DNA of 41,300 nt, from positions 1 through 41,300 of the forward strand of contig JAFNEO010000033.1 in NCBI GenBank assembly GCA_017886205.1, in the 5' to 3' direction. Positions 1 to 8,320 of this stretch are shown here, piece by piece. The first letter of the stretch is position 1, and each line of letters begins with the position of its first letter. The position numbers and the translations under genes are program-made. The notes below the pieces were generated by a model. The model made no database searches, was not told the origin of the DNA, and saw only the letters and a program-made list of their open reading frames with translations. This stretch comes from Candidatus Aminicenantota bacterium (GTDB lineage: Bacteria > Acidobacteriota > Aminicenantia > Aminicenantales > UBA8522).

Positions 1-65
1 GTTACCTTTTTCGTGATTCAACAGATCCTCGTGCGGTTACATATAAGATGATTCAATGCGCTTGT

Positions 66-95
66 TTGACTCTCCCGATTTTCCTGTGCTATAAG
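66..95 (+). promoter_or_regulatory. Sigma-70-type promoter with palindrome over the -10
   Basis: TTGACT at 66-71 and TATAAG at 90-95 are 18 bases apart, and TG at 87-88 makes an extended -10. A perfect palindrome, TGTGCT-ATA-AGCACA (85-99), is centred on the -10 box, so a dimeric repressor could block RNA polymerase. Start of transcription would be near 102, about 30 bases before the first gene. The regulator is unknown. Confidence 0.55.
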
Positions 96-131
96 CACAA
101 GCGCAATCCAGACAAGGAGGCGTCTTTTTGC

Positions 132-845
132 ATGCAACTCGCCAGAAACATCGGTTTCTACCTGGGCTTCGTCGCCGCTTCCGCGCTCTTTCTCGTCGTC
201 CAGCATTTCACGCACATCGAATTCTTCCTCCACGTCGCCGCCATCCCGCTCGAAGTCTTGGTGGCCGTCTTCATCGTCGAGAAGATGCTGGAACGGCGGG
301 AGACAAAGGAAAGGCGCCGTCAGCTCATGTTCATCAAGAGCCACATGTTCCGGACCGACATGCGCGGTCTCTTCATCGCCAATTTCCGCGGCCTTAAGCA
401 GCCGGCCATCACCATGAGTCAGATCAAGGACGCCTCGCTGGAGGACCTCCGCAAGATGCGCCGTGAGGCCGAGGCCATCGAATACCGTTCGCCCGAGGCG
501 GTAGAGGAGACCATCCGGGAGTACGTCAAGGCCCAGCCCGTCTGGACGAGCTTCATGGAACGGGCCATCACCTATAATTTCGAGAACATCTTCCTGGACA
601 TGATCTACATTCTCCACTTCATCAGCGACGTCAAGGCCTTCAAGGAGCGCTATCCCGACCGGCTCTTCATCCATGAGGCCGAAAGGAACGAGCGGCTGAT
701 GACCAAGGTGAAGAAGGTCTTGAACGACGGGATCCAGAAGTTCCTGGATTATACCATCGAGCTCAAGGAAAAGCAGCCCAAGGTTTTCGCCGACCTGATG
801 ACCGACTACGAGATCTCCGACCGGATGCATCTTTCCCGATCCTGA
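132..845 (+). CDS. Hypothetical membrane protein with helical cytoplasmic domain
   Basis: I do not recognise this family. The start at ATG 132 follows an AAGGAGG at 114-120; an upstream in-frame ATG at 48 would lie ahead of the predicted transcript start. The 237-residue product has two hydrophobic segments near residues 7-24 and 32-50, then a basic stretch rich in Arg and Lys, then a long charged, probably helical region. No catalytic motif is visible. It stands 26 bases upstream of a secreted serine hydrolase and may be co-transcribed with it. Topology suggests a small membrane anchor with a cytoplasmic domain; function is unknown. Confidence 0.7.
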   Translation: MQLARNIGFYLGFVAASALFLVVQHFTHIEFFLHVAAIPLEVLVAVFIVEKMLERRETKERRRQLMFIKSHMFRTDMRGLFIANFRGLKQPAITMSQIKDASLEDLRKMRREAEAIEYRSPEAVEETIREYVKAQPVWTSFMERAITYNFENIFLDMIYILHFISDVKAFKERYPDRLFIHEAERNERLMTKVKKVLNDGIQKFLDYTIELKEKQPKVFADLMTDYEISDRMHLSRS

Positions 846-871
846 TTGGAAGACCGGGATCAGGAGGCCAC

Positions 872-2998
872 ATGAGGACGAGATCAAAGCTCACCATCAC
901 CTTTCTTCTTGTCATTGCAGTTGCGGTCCTCACCGTGTCCGCCGTTCCGCCTCAGGAAGAGGTCCAGGCATTATCTCCCGACGCTCTTCAGTCTTTCGAG
1001 CGTTTCGTCGCCGAACGCATGGCCTACGATCGCATACCGGGCCTTTCGGTCGGCTTCGTCGAAGGCGATCTCACCTGGGCTAGGGGGTTCGGATGGGCCG
1101 ACGTCGAAAACCAATCCCCGGCCAAGCCGGATAGTTCCTACCGCCTGGCCTCGATCACCAAGACCATCACGGCCGTTGCCGTCCTCAAGCTCGTCGAAGA
1201 GGGAAAGATCGACCTCGACGCCGAGATCCAGACCTATGTCCCCTATTTTCCGCGGAAAAAATGGTCGGTGACCGTCCGTCAGATACTGGGGCACGTCGGC
1301 GGCATCAGCCACTACAAGGATGACACCGTCGAGGGCCACATCAAGGATCCCAAAAACACGCGCCAGGCGCTGGAAATCTTCCAGGATTTTGACCTCGTCG
1401 CCGAGCCGGGCACGAGGTACAACTACTCAAGCTACGGGTATAACCTCCTCGGCGCCGCGATCGAGGGTGCCTCAGGTCTGCCCTACGGCGAGTTCATCAA
1501 GACGCGCATCTTCGAACCGCTGAACATGATAGAGTCACGCCTGGACAATCCACTGGAGATCATCCCCAACCGTGTGCACGGCTATCAGATCGTCAACGGA
1601 GAACTGAGGAATTCCGAGTACGTTGACATCTCCAGCCGTTTTGCCGCCGGGGGAACGCGCTCCACGGTCCTCGACCTCCTCAAGTATGCCAAGGGGATTA
1701 TGAAAGGCCAGATCCTGAAGGAGACGACCTGGCGGGAGATGCTCTCTCCCCTGGTGCTCCGCAACGGCTTTATGACTGGGTACGGGCTGGGCTGGGGACT
1801 GCAGCCCTGGAACGGTCACTTCGCCGTCAGCCACAGCGGCTCGCAGCCCGAGACGCGGACACAACTTCTTATCTTTCCAGAGGAGGATTTCGCCGTGGCC
1901 ATCGCCTGCAACCTGGAGGGGGCAAACCTGATGCCCTATGTCCAGAGGCTAGCCGACCTGGTGCTGAATGAGGAGGGCGGCGTCTCGGCCTACACGCCCG
2001 ACCGGGCGCGACAGTCCATCTACCAGGCGGTCGTCTATGCGTTCGATTACGGCCTGAGTGGTTTTCTCTGGACCGGAGCTTCGGTATCCAAGAGCCGGGA
2101 CGACCTCAGGGACGCCTTTGATTACTTCATTGAAAGCGTTGGCGAAAACAGCTTGGGACGGGATTATGAGAAGGCCAAGAACAAAATCCTGGCAGGGATC
2201 CATCCCAGCTCTAAACAAGCGCTCACCAAAGTCGGTTCCTATATGGCCTGGGCGCTCGAGGAAGAGGGCGGAAGAGAGACCCTGCAAATGTATCACCAGC
2301 GGGGCCCGATCGGCTTCTTCAACGACTACATCCGGCTGAGCACCGCCGGGCCATCGCCGAAGAAATATCTGCGGTTCAGCGGAGAGTTCAGCCGGCTGAT
2401 GGCGGATTGGGAAAGGGACTGGGCGAAGACACACACGGAGGGGTTCCGGCGGTTAGTCATCACGCCGGGCACGGACTTTGAGGTTTTGATACCCCGGCTC
2501 AAAGAGATGTTTGCAGGAGCATCGATCTGCCCGGATATAAGCCTAGACCTGGCGGAGGCTGCCGATTATTTCCTGGAAAAAAAGGACGCTGAAAGGGCGA
2601 TGTCCGTTCTCACGCTCGGCCGGGAGGTCTATCCGGCATCGCCGTTGCTGGCCGCCGCTCTCGGCTACGTCCTGGTGTGGCACGGCCGCGTTGAAGAAGG
2701 GCAAAAATTGTACCTCGAGGCCCGGGAGCTCGACCCGGCCCACCCGGTGCTGAGGGCCGACCAGTTCATCGCCTCGATGAGGCAGTTGGCTGGGGCCGAT
2801 AAAAAGAAGGAAGCCCAGGCCCTCGGGTTAATCGCGGTAGAGCTCAACCCTAAAGAGCCGAGCCTCTACTCCGCCCTCGGCGAGATAAGTTTCCTGGCCG
2901 GAGAAAAGGGAAAAGCCGCCGAATACTTGAAAAAGGCGCTCCAGATCGACCCCGATTTCGAGGAGGCCAAGACGCGGCTCAAGTCCTTGGAAAAATAG
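872..2998 (+). CDS. Secreted beta-lactamase-family serine hydrolase with C-terminal TPRs
   Basis: This 708-residue protein has an N-terminal signal peptide (hydrophobic 8-24) and a class C beta-lactamase/DD-peptidase fold domain. The nucleophile motif SITK is at 94-97, the second motif reads YSS at 185-187 where YxN is usual, and HSG at 321-323 serves as the third. After about residue 550 the sequence becomes helical with repeated tetratricopeptide signatures to the end. AGGAGG four bases before the ATG supports the start. The family includes esterases, D-aminopeptidases and penicillin-binding-like proteins, so the substrate cannot be set. The Ser in place of Asn in motif 2 is notable. It is followed 11 bases later by the SagB-like gene. 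Confidence 0.85.
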   Translation: MRTRSKLTITFLLVIAVAVLTVSAVPPQEEVQALSPDALQSFERFVAERMAYDRIPGLSVGFVEGDLTWARGFGWADVENQSPAKPDSSYRLASITKTITAVAVLKLVEEGKIDLDAEIQTYVPYFPRKKWSVTVRQILGHVGGISHYKDDTVEGHIKDPKNTRQALEIFQDFDLVAEPGTRYNYSSYGYNLLGAAIEGASGLPYGEFIKTRIFEPLNMIESRLDNPLEIIPNRVHGYQIVNGELRNSEYVDISSRFAAGGTRSTVLDLLKYAKGIMKGQILKETTWREMLSPLVLRNGFMTGYGLGWGLQPWNGHFAVSHSGSQPETRTQLLIFPEEDFAVAIACNLEGANLMPYVQRLADLVLNEEGGVSAYTPDRARQSIYQAVVYAFDYGLSGFLWTGASVSKSRDDLRDAFDYFIESVGENSLGRDYEKAKNKILAGIHPSSKQALTKVGSYMAWALEEEGGRETLQMYHQRGPIGFFNDYIRLSTAGPSPKKYLRFSGEFSRLMADWERDWAKTHTEGFRRLVITPGTDFEVLIPRLKEMFAGASICPDISLDLAEAADYFLEKKDAERAMSVLTLGREVYPASPLLAAALGYVLVWHGRVEEGQKLYLEARELDPAHPVLRADQFIASMRQLAGADKKKEAQALGLIAVELNPKEPSLYSALGEISFLAGEKGKAAEYLKKALQIDPDFEEAKTRLKSLEK

Positions 2999-3009
2999 GG
3001 AGAGAAGCC

Positions 3010-3735
3010 ATGGTTGAAGGGATCGGAGATCGCTTTCAGGGCGAAACTAAATATATAAGGGACAAGCTTCCGGCCGGATACCTGGACTGGAGGAAAAAGC
3101 CGGGGCCCTATAAAGTCTATCTGGAGGCGCCGAAGGTCAAGCTCCCGGCGCCGGCTGGAAGCGGAGGCATGCCGGTCTGGGAGGCAGTCGGGCGGAGGCG
3201 AAGCGTGCGGGATTTCAGGAATACTCCTGTGAGGGCGGAGGACCTATCCCAGCTTCTCTGGGCGTCCCAGGGAGTGACCAAGTTCATGGGAGAATACGCC
3301 CTGCGCTCGGCTCCCTCGGCGGGAGCCCTATATCCTGTCGAGACCTATCTCTCGGTCCATATGGTCGAAGGGATCGAACCCGGGATCTTTCATTATGGTG
3401 TCCGAGAGCACGAACTGGAGCTACTGCGGCCGGGTGATTTCCGTTCCGCGGTGGCCGAAGCGGGCCTGGACCAGGGCTTTTTAGCTGAGGCGGCGGTCGT
3501 ATTCGCTTGGACAGCTGTCTTTGCCCGTTCGAAGTGGAAGTATAAGGAGCGGGCGTATCGCTATGTCTATCTCGATGCCGGACACATCGCCCAGAATGTG
3601 GCGCTCGCGGCTGTGGCGATGGGTCTCGGGTCCTGCCAGGTCGCCGCGCTTTACGATGACGAGGTCAATGCCATACTGGGCGTGGATGGGAAAGAAGAAA
3701 GCATCATCTACATGACCGCCCTCGGCCGGCCCTAG
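3010..3735 (+). CDS. SagB/ThcOx-family nitroreductase-like dehydrogenase
   Basis: The 241-residue product fits the SagB-type FMN oxidoreductase family: an early VWEAVGRRRSVRDF segment (57-69, the phosphate-binding arginines of the nitroreductase fold), a SAPSAGALYP motif in the middle and a C-terminal ITALGxP-like ending (YMTALGRP). In azole-forming RiPP pathways SagB oxidises azolines to azoles together with a YcaO cyclodehydratase. No YcaO or precursor peptide is visible nearby, so this is probably a free-standing relative of unknown substrate. It lies 11 bases after the serine hydrolase, with GGGAGA ahead of its ATG, so the two are likely one operon. No signal peptide is seen. Confidence 0.82.
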   Translation: MVEGIGDRFQGETKYIRDKLPAGYLDWRKKPGPYKVYLEAPKVKLPAPAGSGGMPVWEAVGRRRSVRDFRNTPVRAEDLSQLLWASQGVTKFMGEYALRSAPSAGALYPVETYLSVHMVEGIEPGIFHYGVREHELELLRPGDFRSAVAEAGLDQGFLAEAAVVFAWTAVFARSKWKYKERAYRYVYLDAGHIAQNVALAAVAMGLGSCQVAALYDDEVNAILGVDGKEESIIYMTALGRP

Positions 3736-3813
3736 AAAGGGGTCAGGTCTCAACAATCAACAAATTTGCCCCTATCAGTCTCCTTTTGTTGAAAGTTGAG
3801 ACCTGACCCCTTT
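3736..3813. repeat. REP-like hairpin, GGGGTCAGGTCTCAAC family, copy 1
   Basis: Starting right after the SagB stop codon, AAAGGGGTCAGGTCTCAAC (3736-3754) is perfectly inverted at 3795-3813. A second short stem, TCAACA (3757-3762) with TGTTGA (3787-3792), continues the hairpin. A related copy lies at 4967-5039. The design is that of REP-type hairpins mobilised in trans by Y1/RAYT transposases, but none is encoded here. It may also act as a transcription stop for the upstream pair. Confidence 0.75.
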
Positions 3814-3902
3814 AGTTTCCCCTTTAGTTTGACCCCTTTGGTTCCCCTTTGGTTGGGGGGCCTTCCCCTGCCCTAGCGGGAAGGGATGATGGGGAGGGGG
3901 GA
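3807..3902. repeat. Short tandem repeats and GC-rich hairpin
   Basis: Four imperfect tandem copies of a CCCCTTTRGTT unit run from 3807 to 3854. They are followed by a hairpin, CCTTCCC (3861-3867) with GGGAAGG (3878-3884), and a G-rich tail. The stretch from 3736 to the deacetylase start holds no credible gene. The repeated unit begins inside the right arm of the preceding hairpin, so it probably grew by slippage from it. Confidence 0.6.
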
Positions 3903-3985
3903 CCGGGACACTGACAACCAGTCCGGTCAGCTTGCGTCAGAGGCTTGAACAGAGAGATAATGACCTAGATCGGAGGAAATCACCC

Positions 3986-4954
3986 ATGAAAAAAGCGATA
4001 GGAATTGGCTCAGCTTTTCTGTTTCTTCTCGCCAACGTTTTGATGGCTTCCAGGCAAGAGCAGAAGCCGGAGAAGCCGTGGCTGCTGACCCAGGATCAGG
4101 TCAATTCGATTGTCAACGCCGTGCGCGCGGGAAAAGACCTGACTCCCTCGGCCTGGCCCGAGGGGGCGAAGGTCGCCGTCGCGCTGTCCTTCGACTTCGA
4201 CGCCGAAACCAATGCCCTCCGGGACGGTCAGCATTCCCCAGGCATTCTCTCCCAGGGAGAATATGCCGCCCGGGTCGCTGTGCCGCGCATCCTGGCTCTC
4301 CTCGATAAGTACCGTATCCCTGCGTCTTTCTTTGTCCCGGCGGTGACGGCTCTCCTTCATCCCGCTGAGATCAAGGCTGTCATGGGCAAGGGGCGACATG
4401 AAGTCGGACTCCACGGCTGGGTCCACGAGCGCAATTCCCTCCTCACTGAAGACGACGAGCGAACACTGATGAAAAAGTCATTCGACACGCTCAGGGAAAT
4501 GACGGGAAAGGCCCCGGTCGGCATCCGCACCCCGTCCTGGGATTTCAGCGCCTCCACCCTTAAGCTCATCCGCGAGCTCGGGCTTCTCTACGACAGCAGC
4601 CTGATGGCCGACGACCGCCCCTACGAGATCCTCAAAGACGGGAAGCCGACGGGAGTGGTCGAGCTCCCGGTCGAATGGCTCCTCGACGACTATCCTTATT
4701 TCGGGTTCGAGCGCTACAGCGATGTCCGGCCGCATATCACCCCGCACGAAGTCTTCGAGATCTGGGCGGCCGAATTTGATAAGGCCTACGAGGAAGGGAC
4801 GCTCTTCGTCCTGACCATGCATCCGAAATTCATCGGTCACCGCAGCCGCATCCTGATGCTGGAGAAACTCATCCAGCACATCCTGGCCCAAAAGAACGTC
4901 TGGTTCGCCACCCACGAATCCATCGCCCGCTATGTGAAGACCAAAGTGGAGTGA
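3986..4954 (+). CDS. Secreted polysaccharide deacetylase family protein (PuuE/HpPgdA-like)
   Basis: The start at ATG 3986 follows GGAGG at 3972-3976 and begins a clear signal peptide (residues 1-22). The 322-residue protein carries the NodB-type carbohydrate esterase 4 signatures: SFDFDAE near 69-74 with the metal Asp at 72, HGWVH at 143-147 giving the two metal His, and RTPSW further on. Near the C-terminus, TMHPKFIGHRSRI resembles the HP-x-x-IG-R-SR ending of the PuuE/allantoinase and Helicobacter PgdA group rather than chitin deacetylases. The product should be exported and act on an N-acetyl or amide substrate, possibly peptidoglycan. It stands alone between two REP-like hairpins. Confidence 0.85.
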   Translation: MKKAIGIGSAFLFLLANVLMASRQEQKPEKPWLLTQDQVNSIVNAVRAGKDLTPSAWPEGAKVAVALSFDFDAETNALRDGQHSPGILSQGEYAARVAVPRILALLDKYRIPASFFVPAVTALLHPAEIKAVMGKGRHEVGLHGWVHERNSLLTEDDERTLMKKSFDTLREMTGKAPVGIRTPSWDFSASTLKLIRELGLLYDSSLMADDRPYEILKDGKPTGVVELPVEWLLDDYPYFGFERYSDVRPHITPHEVFEIWAAEFDKAYEEGTLFVLTMHPKFIGHRSRILMLEKLIQHILAQKNVWFATHESIARYVKTKVE

Positions 4955-4966
4955 CAGGTTAACCTT

Positions 4967-5039
4967 GGGTCAAGCCCAAACATCTAACAAATTGGACTTA
5001 AAAATCAGGGCTTGTTGATTGTTGAGACCTGACCCCTTA
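4967..5039. repeat. REP-like hairpin, GGGGTCAGGTCTCAAC family, copy 2 (diverged)
   Basis: The right half at 5013-5039 matches the reverse complement of the left arm of copy 1 (3736-3762) almost base for base, including GTTGAGACCTGACCCCTT. The left half (4967-4995) is a diverged version of the same arm. Local pairing is kept by different bases: CAAGCCC (4971-4977) with GGGCTTG (5008-5014). It sits between the convergent ends of the deacetylase and the ABC permease and could serve both as a terminator. Confidence 0.65.
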
Positions 5040-5044
5040 GCCTT

Positions 5045-6946
5045 TCAATACACCCGGAGCCACTTTTCAGTGGTCAGGTCAAACCCCCAGAGCTGGTAGT
5101 TTTCGTTGTTTTCGACGATAGCGTATTTCCCTGCGCTCCAGATTTGCACCGTATAATAGGTGGCGAAGGGGAGCGGGATGGCCTTCTGCTCTGTCAGATT
5201 CGCATCCAGCAGACAGATAGAAGAGATCTCCCCTTCGAGTCTTCGCAAAATGAGCTGTCCATCCGACGCCCATTCCAGAGCCTGTGAGGGCCAGCGGAGG
5301 TCATACCCGGCGAGTTCTTTGATCTGGATGATTTTGCCCTCAGCCGTGGAATAGACCCCAAGCATAGAGTTTGCGGTCAGGAAGGCCAGCTTGTCTCCGG
5401 ACCTGTTCCAGCGGAAGCCGGTTACCGAATCTTCCGGATAAACCTGGTGTTTTTCAAGGGTCTCAGGATCGAGGACAGTCAAGACCTCTCTGGACATGGC
5501 TTCATCATAATGAATATAAGCAATCAGACCCGCCTCAGATGTCATGGCCTCCGGCGGCATAGAGGCTGAGTACGGCTTGCGGATCTGGTCGGCGAGTGTC
5601 TCTACCTGCCCGGACTCCAAGTTCACCCGCAGGAGCCTTGCTCCGACCCGCTGATCCTTGCTTCTGGGTTTGATTTTCGTTGTACAAAGCAGAAACAACG
5701 ACCGGTCGGATTCCCCGAAACTGATGAACAGGTAATAGTCAGCATCCTGAATTCCCAGGTCGTAGCCCTTCAAGCCTGAACCGTCGCTGTTGATCACCCA
5801 CAGATCCTGGGCGGTTGTCTTGGGAACATTTCTCGCTATAAACGCCACTCTGTCGCCTTGAGGGGACACGCGAATAGGATAAATAAACCCCCCATAAAGG
5901 GGCGATCCCTGATCCCACGTTCCGACCAGCGACCTTTCTTCTTTCCCGTTACTATTCATGATCCGCAGCTCGGCGAACCCGTGCCGTTTCCCGCCCAGGT
6001 GATAGGTGACAAATACTACCTTATCGCCGCCCAAAGACATTTCCCCCCACATCGAAGGATACCTAGCTATCTTCTCAGTCCGTCCGTCGCCCGGATCAAA
6101 CTTAAAAAACCCCCTTTCCGTAGCGAAATAAAAGGCGTTAGTGCGGACCTCGAGGCCGTAGATATAAGGCTCGTTTCGCAGCATCCTGGTGCCGAGCGCA
6201 AAGAGCGCCACGAGGCCGAGAGATGCCAAAACGAAAATCCCGCCGAATTTCGTAAAGGTCCAGGCCCTGCGCTTGGGTTGAGAGAAATCCGCCCTGCTCA
6301 ATGTCATCAGAGAAGCCAGGACCAAACTCAAAGGCACGAGGAGGCTCATGAGAGAAATAAGGGTAAAGGCAGAGGACAGCATTTCCCGGTCGAGCAGCGG
6401 AAAACTAGCCCGAGTCACACCCACCTGGAGGGCTATCCAGATCAGGGCTGCCAGGAAGGCGACGACATGAGTCTTCTCCGAGAGGATGGAGAGTGAAAAA
6501 GCCGTCGTAAAAAGCAGCAGAGGCAGGATATAGGCCAGGATTCCATAAGAAATATCTTCCCCAACCAACGGGAAGCTGAAAGCGTCACTGGCCGATTTCA
6601 ACGCCGGATGGACTCGTGTCAAGAGAGCGAAAAGGAGTACAACGGCAAACAGAACGCTGAGCAAAGAGAGATACTTGGCGAGCCAGATCCGCCATTTTTT
6701 GACGGGCCGGGAAAAGAGATAGGCCCAGGCTCCGTCCTGGAATTCGGAGGCAAGCCCGCTGGCGCCGAGCATCAGGGAGAAAACCGGGAGAAAGATGAGC
6801 AGGATGGTGCTGGCCAGGATGTCGAGCGCTTCCTTGTCCTTGGAATATCCCGAGAAGGCCAGGGAAAAGAGCACCAACCCCGCCAGGGCAAACAAGAACA
6901 GCCCTGATTTTTCCTTCCATTCCTTGACGATCATCTTTTTGAACAT
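5045..6946 (-). CDS. ABC-2-type permease fused to an extracytoplasmic beta-propeller
   Basis: The 633-residue protein begins with about seven transmembrane helices (roughly 15-33, 43-63, 93-111, 133-155, 160-178, 190-215, 233-253), typical of ABC-2 permeases, including the early LASEFQDGAWAYLFSRP segment seen in that family. Seven helices with the N-terminus inside put the remainder outside. Residues about 260-633 show repeated blade-like units with SPQGDRVAFIA and NRSGDKLAFLT motifs, as in TolB/WD40-type propellers. GGAGGGG lies just before the start. It follows the ABC ATPase by 11 bases and is controlled by the GntR gene at the operon head. The cargo is unknown; a sensor or peptide exporter role is inference. 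Confidence 0.85.
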   Translation of the reverse strand: MFKKMIVKEWKEKSGLFLFALAGLVLFSLAFSGYSKDKEALDILASTILLIFLPVFSLMLGASGLASEFQDGAWAYLFSRPVKKWRIWLAKYLSLLSVLFAVVLLFALLTRVHPALKSASDAFSFPLVGEDISYGILAYILPLLLFTTAFSLSILSEKTHVVAFLAALIWIALQVGVTRASFPLLDREMLSSAFTLISLMSLLVPLSLVLASLMTLSRADFSQPKRRAWTFTKFGGIFVLASLGLVALFALGTRMLRNEPYIYGLEVRTNAFYFATERGFFKFDPGDGRTEKIARYPSMWGEMSLGGDKVVFVTYHLGGKRHGFAELRIMNSNGKEERSLVGTWDQGSPLYGGFIYPIRVSPQGDRVAFIARNVPKTTAQDLWVINSDGSGLKGYDLGIQDADYYLFISFGESDRSLFLLCTTKIKPRSKDQRVGARLLRVNLESGQVETLADQIRKPYSASMPPEAMTSEAGLIAYIHYDEAMSREVLTVLDPETLEKHQVYPEDSVTGFRWNRSGDKLAFLTANSMLGVYSTAEGKIIQIKELAGYDLRWPSQALEWASDGQLILRRLEGEISSICLLDANLTEQKAIPLPFATYYTVQIWSAGKYAIVENNENYQLWGFDLTTEKWLRVY

Positions 6947-6957
6947 GGCACCCCTCC

Positions 6958-7836
6958 TCAGCCGGCGACGAAGCTCCGGAAGATCTCTTCAAGAGTCAGC
7001 GGCTCGATATCCATCAGGGTGGGACAAAACCCCTCTATTTTTTTCTTCTTGTCATCGGACCAGGGATAGACGACGACTTCCATACGCTGGCCGTCCCGGC
7101 TTTCGACAAGAATGCCGCCTATTCCCAAACTCTGAGGAGGGGCTCCTTGGAAAGCCAGGCGCACACGCCTGGTGGAATTCTTGACGGCCTCATGTTCTTC
7201 GTCCAGGATGAGCCGGCCGCGGTGAAGGATAAATAGGTGATCGACGATTCGCTCGAGCTCATGGACGAGATGGGTCGAGAAAAGGATGGTAATGCCCGAA
7301 TCAGCCAGCTCGCGGATGATGTCTTGGAGGAAATCATGACGTGTCGGAACGTCAAGCCCGGAAGTGGGGTCGTCGAGGACGAGGAGTGACGGCCTGGCCG
7401 CCAGGGCCACCGCCATCTCGAGCTTAAGCTTCGTACCGCGCGAAAGCGTTTTTATTCTGGCTTTTTTGTCCAGAGAAAAGCGTTTGAGGAGTTCCTCGGC
7501 CCGCCGGCCGTCCCAGCGGCGGTAAAACCCGGCGTTGAAATCCAGGAGCTCCCCGACGCGCATCCCGCCGAAGAAAAAAGGGTCCTCGGGGATGTAGCCG
7601 ACTTCCTCTTTATAGGCGGCGGACCGGAATGATACCGGGCCATCCTTGTAGTGAATCTGGCCTCGGTCTGGGGGGATGACACCCAACAGGATCCGGATCA
7701 GGGTAGTCTTCCCTTCACCGTTCAAGCCCAAAAGCCCGTAGACCTTGCCTGTGCTGAGTCTTATGTTCAAATCGCTGAAGACGATATGTCGGCCGAAAGA
7801 CTTGCTCAGACCCGTGATCTTGAGTAGCTCGCTCAT
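6958..7836 (-). CDS. ABC transporter ATP-binding protein (YtrB-like)
   Basis: The 292-residue product has all the expected ATPase motifs: Walker A GLNGEGKT at 37-44, a signature LSRGTKLKL near 131-139 (in place of LSGGQ), Walker B LLVLDDP at 151-157 followed by the D-loop SGLD, and a switch His in FSTHL. It overlaps the GntR gene by four bases and is followed 11 bases later by the permease, so the three form a translationally coupled unit. GntR plus ABC ATPase plus ABC-2 permease matches the YtrA-YtrB architecture, often induced by cell-wall-active compounds. The altered signature motif is common in this subfamily. Confidence 0.92.
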   Translation of the reverse strand: MSELLKITGLSKSFGRHIVFSDLNIRLSTGKVYGLLGLNGEGKTTLIRILLGVIPPDRGQIHYKDGPVSFRSAAYKEEVGYIPEDPFFFGGMRVGELLDFNAGFYRRWDGRRAEELLKRFSLDKKARIKTLSRGTKLKLEMAVALAARPSLLVLDDPTSGLDVPTRHDFLQDIIRELADSGITILFSTHLVHELERIVDHLFILHRGRLILDEEHEAVKNSTRRVRLAFQGAPPQSLGIGGILVESRDGQRMEVVVYPWSDDKKKKIEGFCPTLMDIEPLTLEEIFRSFVAG

Positions 7837-8231
7837 CTCCCCTCTCCTTCGCCGCGGTTTTCCTGGTTTTTGAGCCGGGATTCGACGATCCTCCTGATCT
7901 CGGCAGCATCCAGGCCGAACTTCCGGGCCTCGGAGATGGCCCTGTCAAAAACATCCTCCATCAACCTCACTTTATCCTTCTGGATCAGGGAGGACGAGTT
8001 CTCGCTCACAAAACTGGCTTTGCCCTTGCGCGTGCAGATGAACCCCTCATGCTCCAGCTCACGGTAGGCGCGGGCAACGGTGTTGGGGTTGACCACGAGC
8101 TCCGCGGCCAGGTCTCTGATCGAGGGAAGGGCTTCGTTGGCTTTGATAACGCCAAGAGAGATCTCGCTTTTTATCCCCTTCTTGATCTGTTCATAGATCG
8201 GGATGAAACCCGAAGTTTCGATCGTGATCAT
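7833..8231 (-). CDS. GntR-family transcriptional regulator, YtrA subfamily
   Basis: This short 132-residue regulator has an N-terminal winged helix-turn-helix (PIYEQIKKGI... LPSIRDLAAELVVNPNTVARAYRELE, about residues 11-60) and only a short helical tail, which is the YtrA arrangement with no large effector domain. It is first in an operon with an ABC transporter, its stop overlapping the ATPase start. A perfect inverted repeat, CTGTATTA-N6-TAATACAG, lies 20 bases upstream over the -10 box and is almost certainly its operator, giving autorepression of the whole unit. The inducing signal is not visible from sequence. Confidence 0.93.
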   Translation of the reverse strand: MITIETSGFIPIYEQIKKGIKSEISLGVIKANEALPSIRDLAAELVVNPNTVARAYRELEHEGFICTRKGKASFVSENSSSLIQKDKVRLMEDVFDRAISEARKFGLDAAEIRRIVESRLKNQENRGEGEGR

Positions 8232-8250
8232 TTGAGTATCCTCTGCATCG

Positions 8251-8289
8251 CTGTATTAGTAATTTAATACAGTAAGCCGCGTTTGTCAA
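8251..8289 (-). promoter_or_regulatory. Promoter and GntR operator of the ABC operon
   Basis: Read on the minus strand, TTGACA (8284-8289) and TAAATT (8261-8266) are 17 bases apart. The perfect inverted repeat CTGTATTA (8251-8258) with TAATACAG (8265-8272) covers the -10. Its placement and symmetry fit binding of the dimeric GntR regulator encoded immediately downstream. Confidence 0.75.
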
Positions 8290-8320
8290 GTCTTTTTCTT
8301 AATCAAGGGTTAGACTGAGG

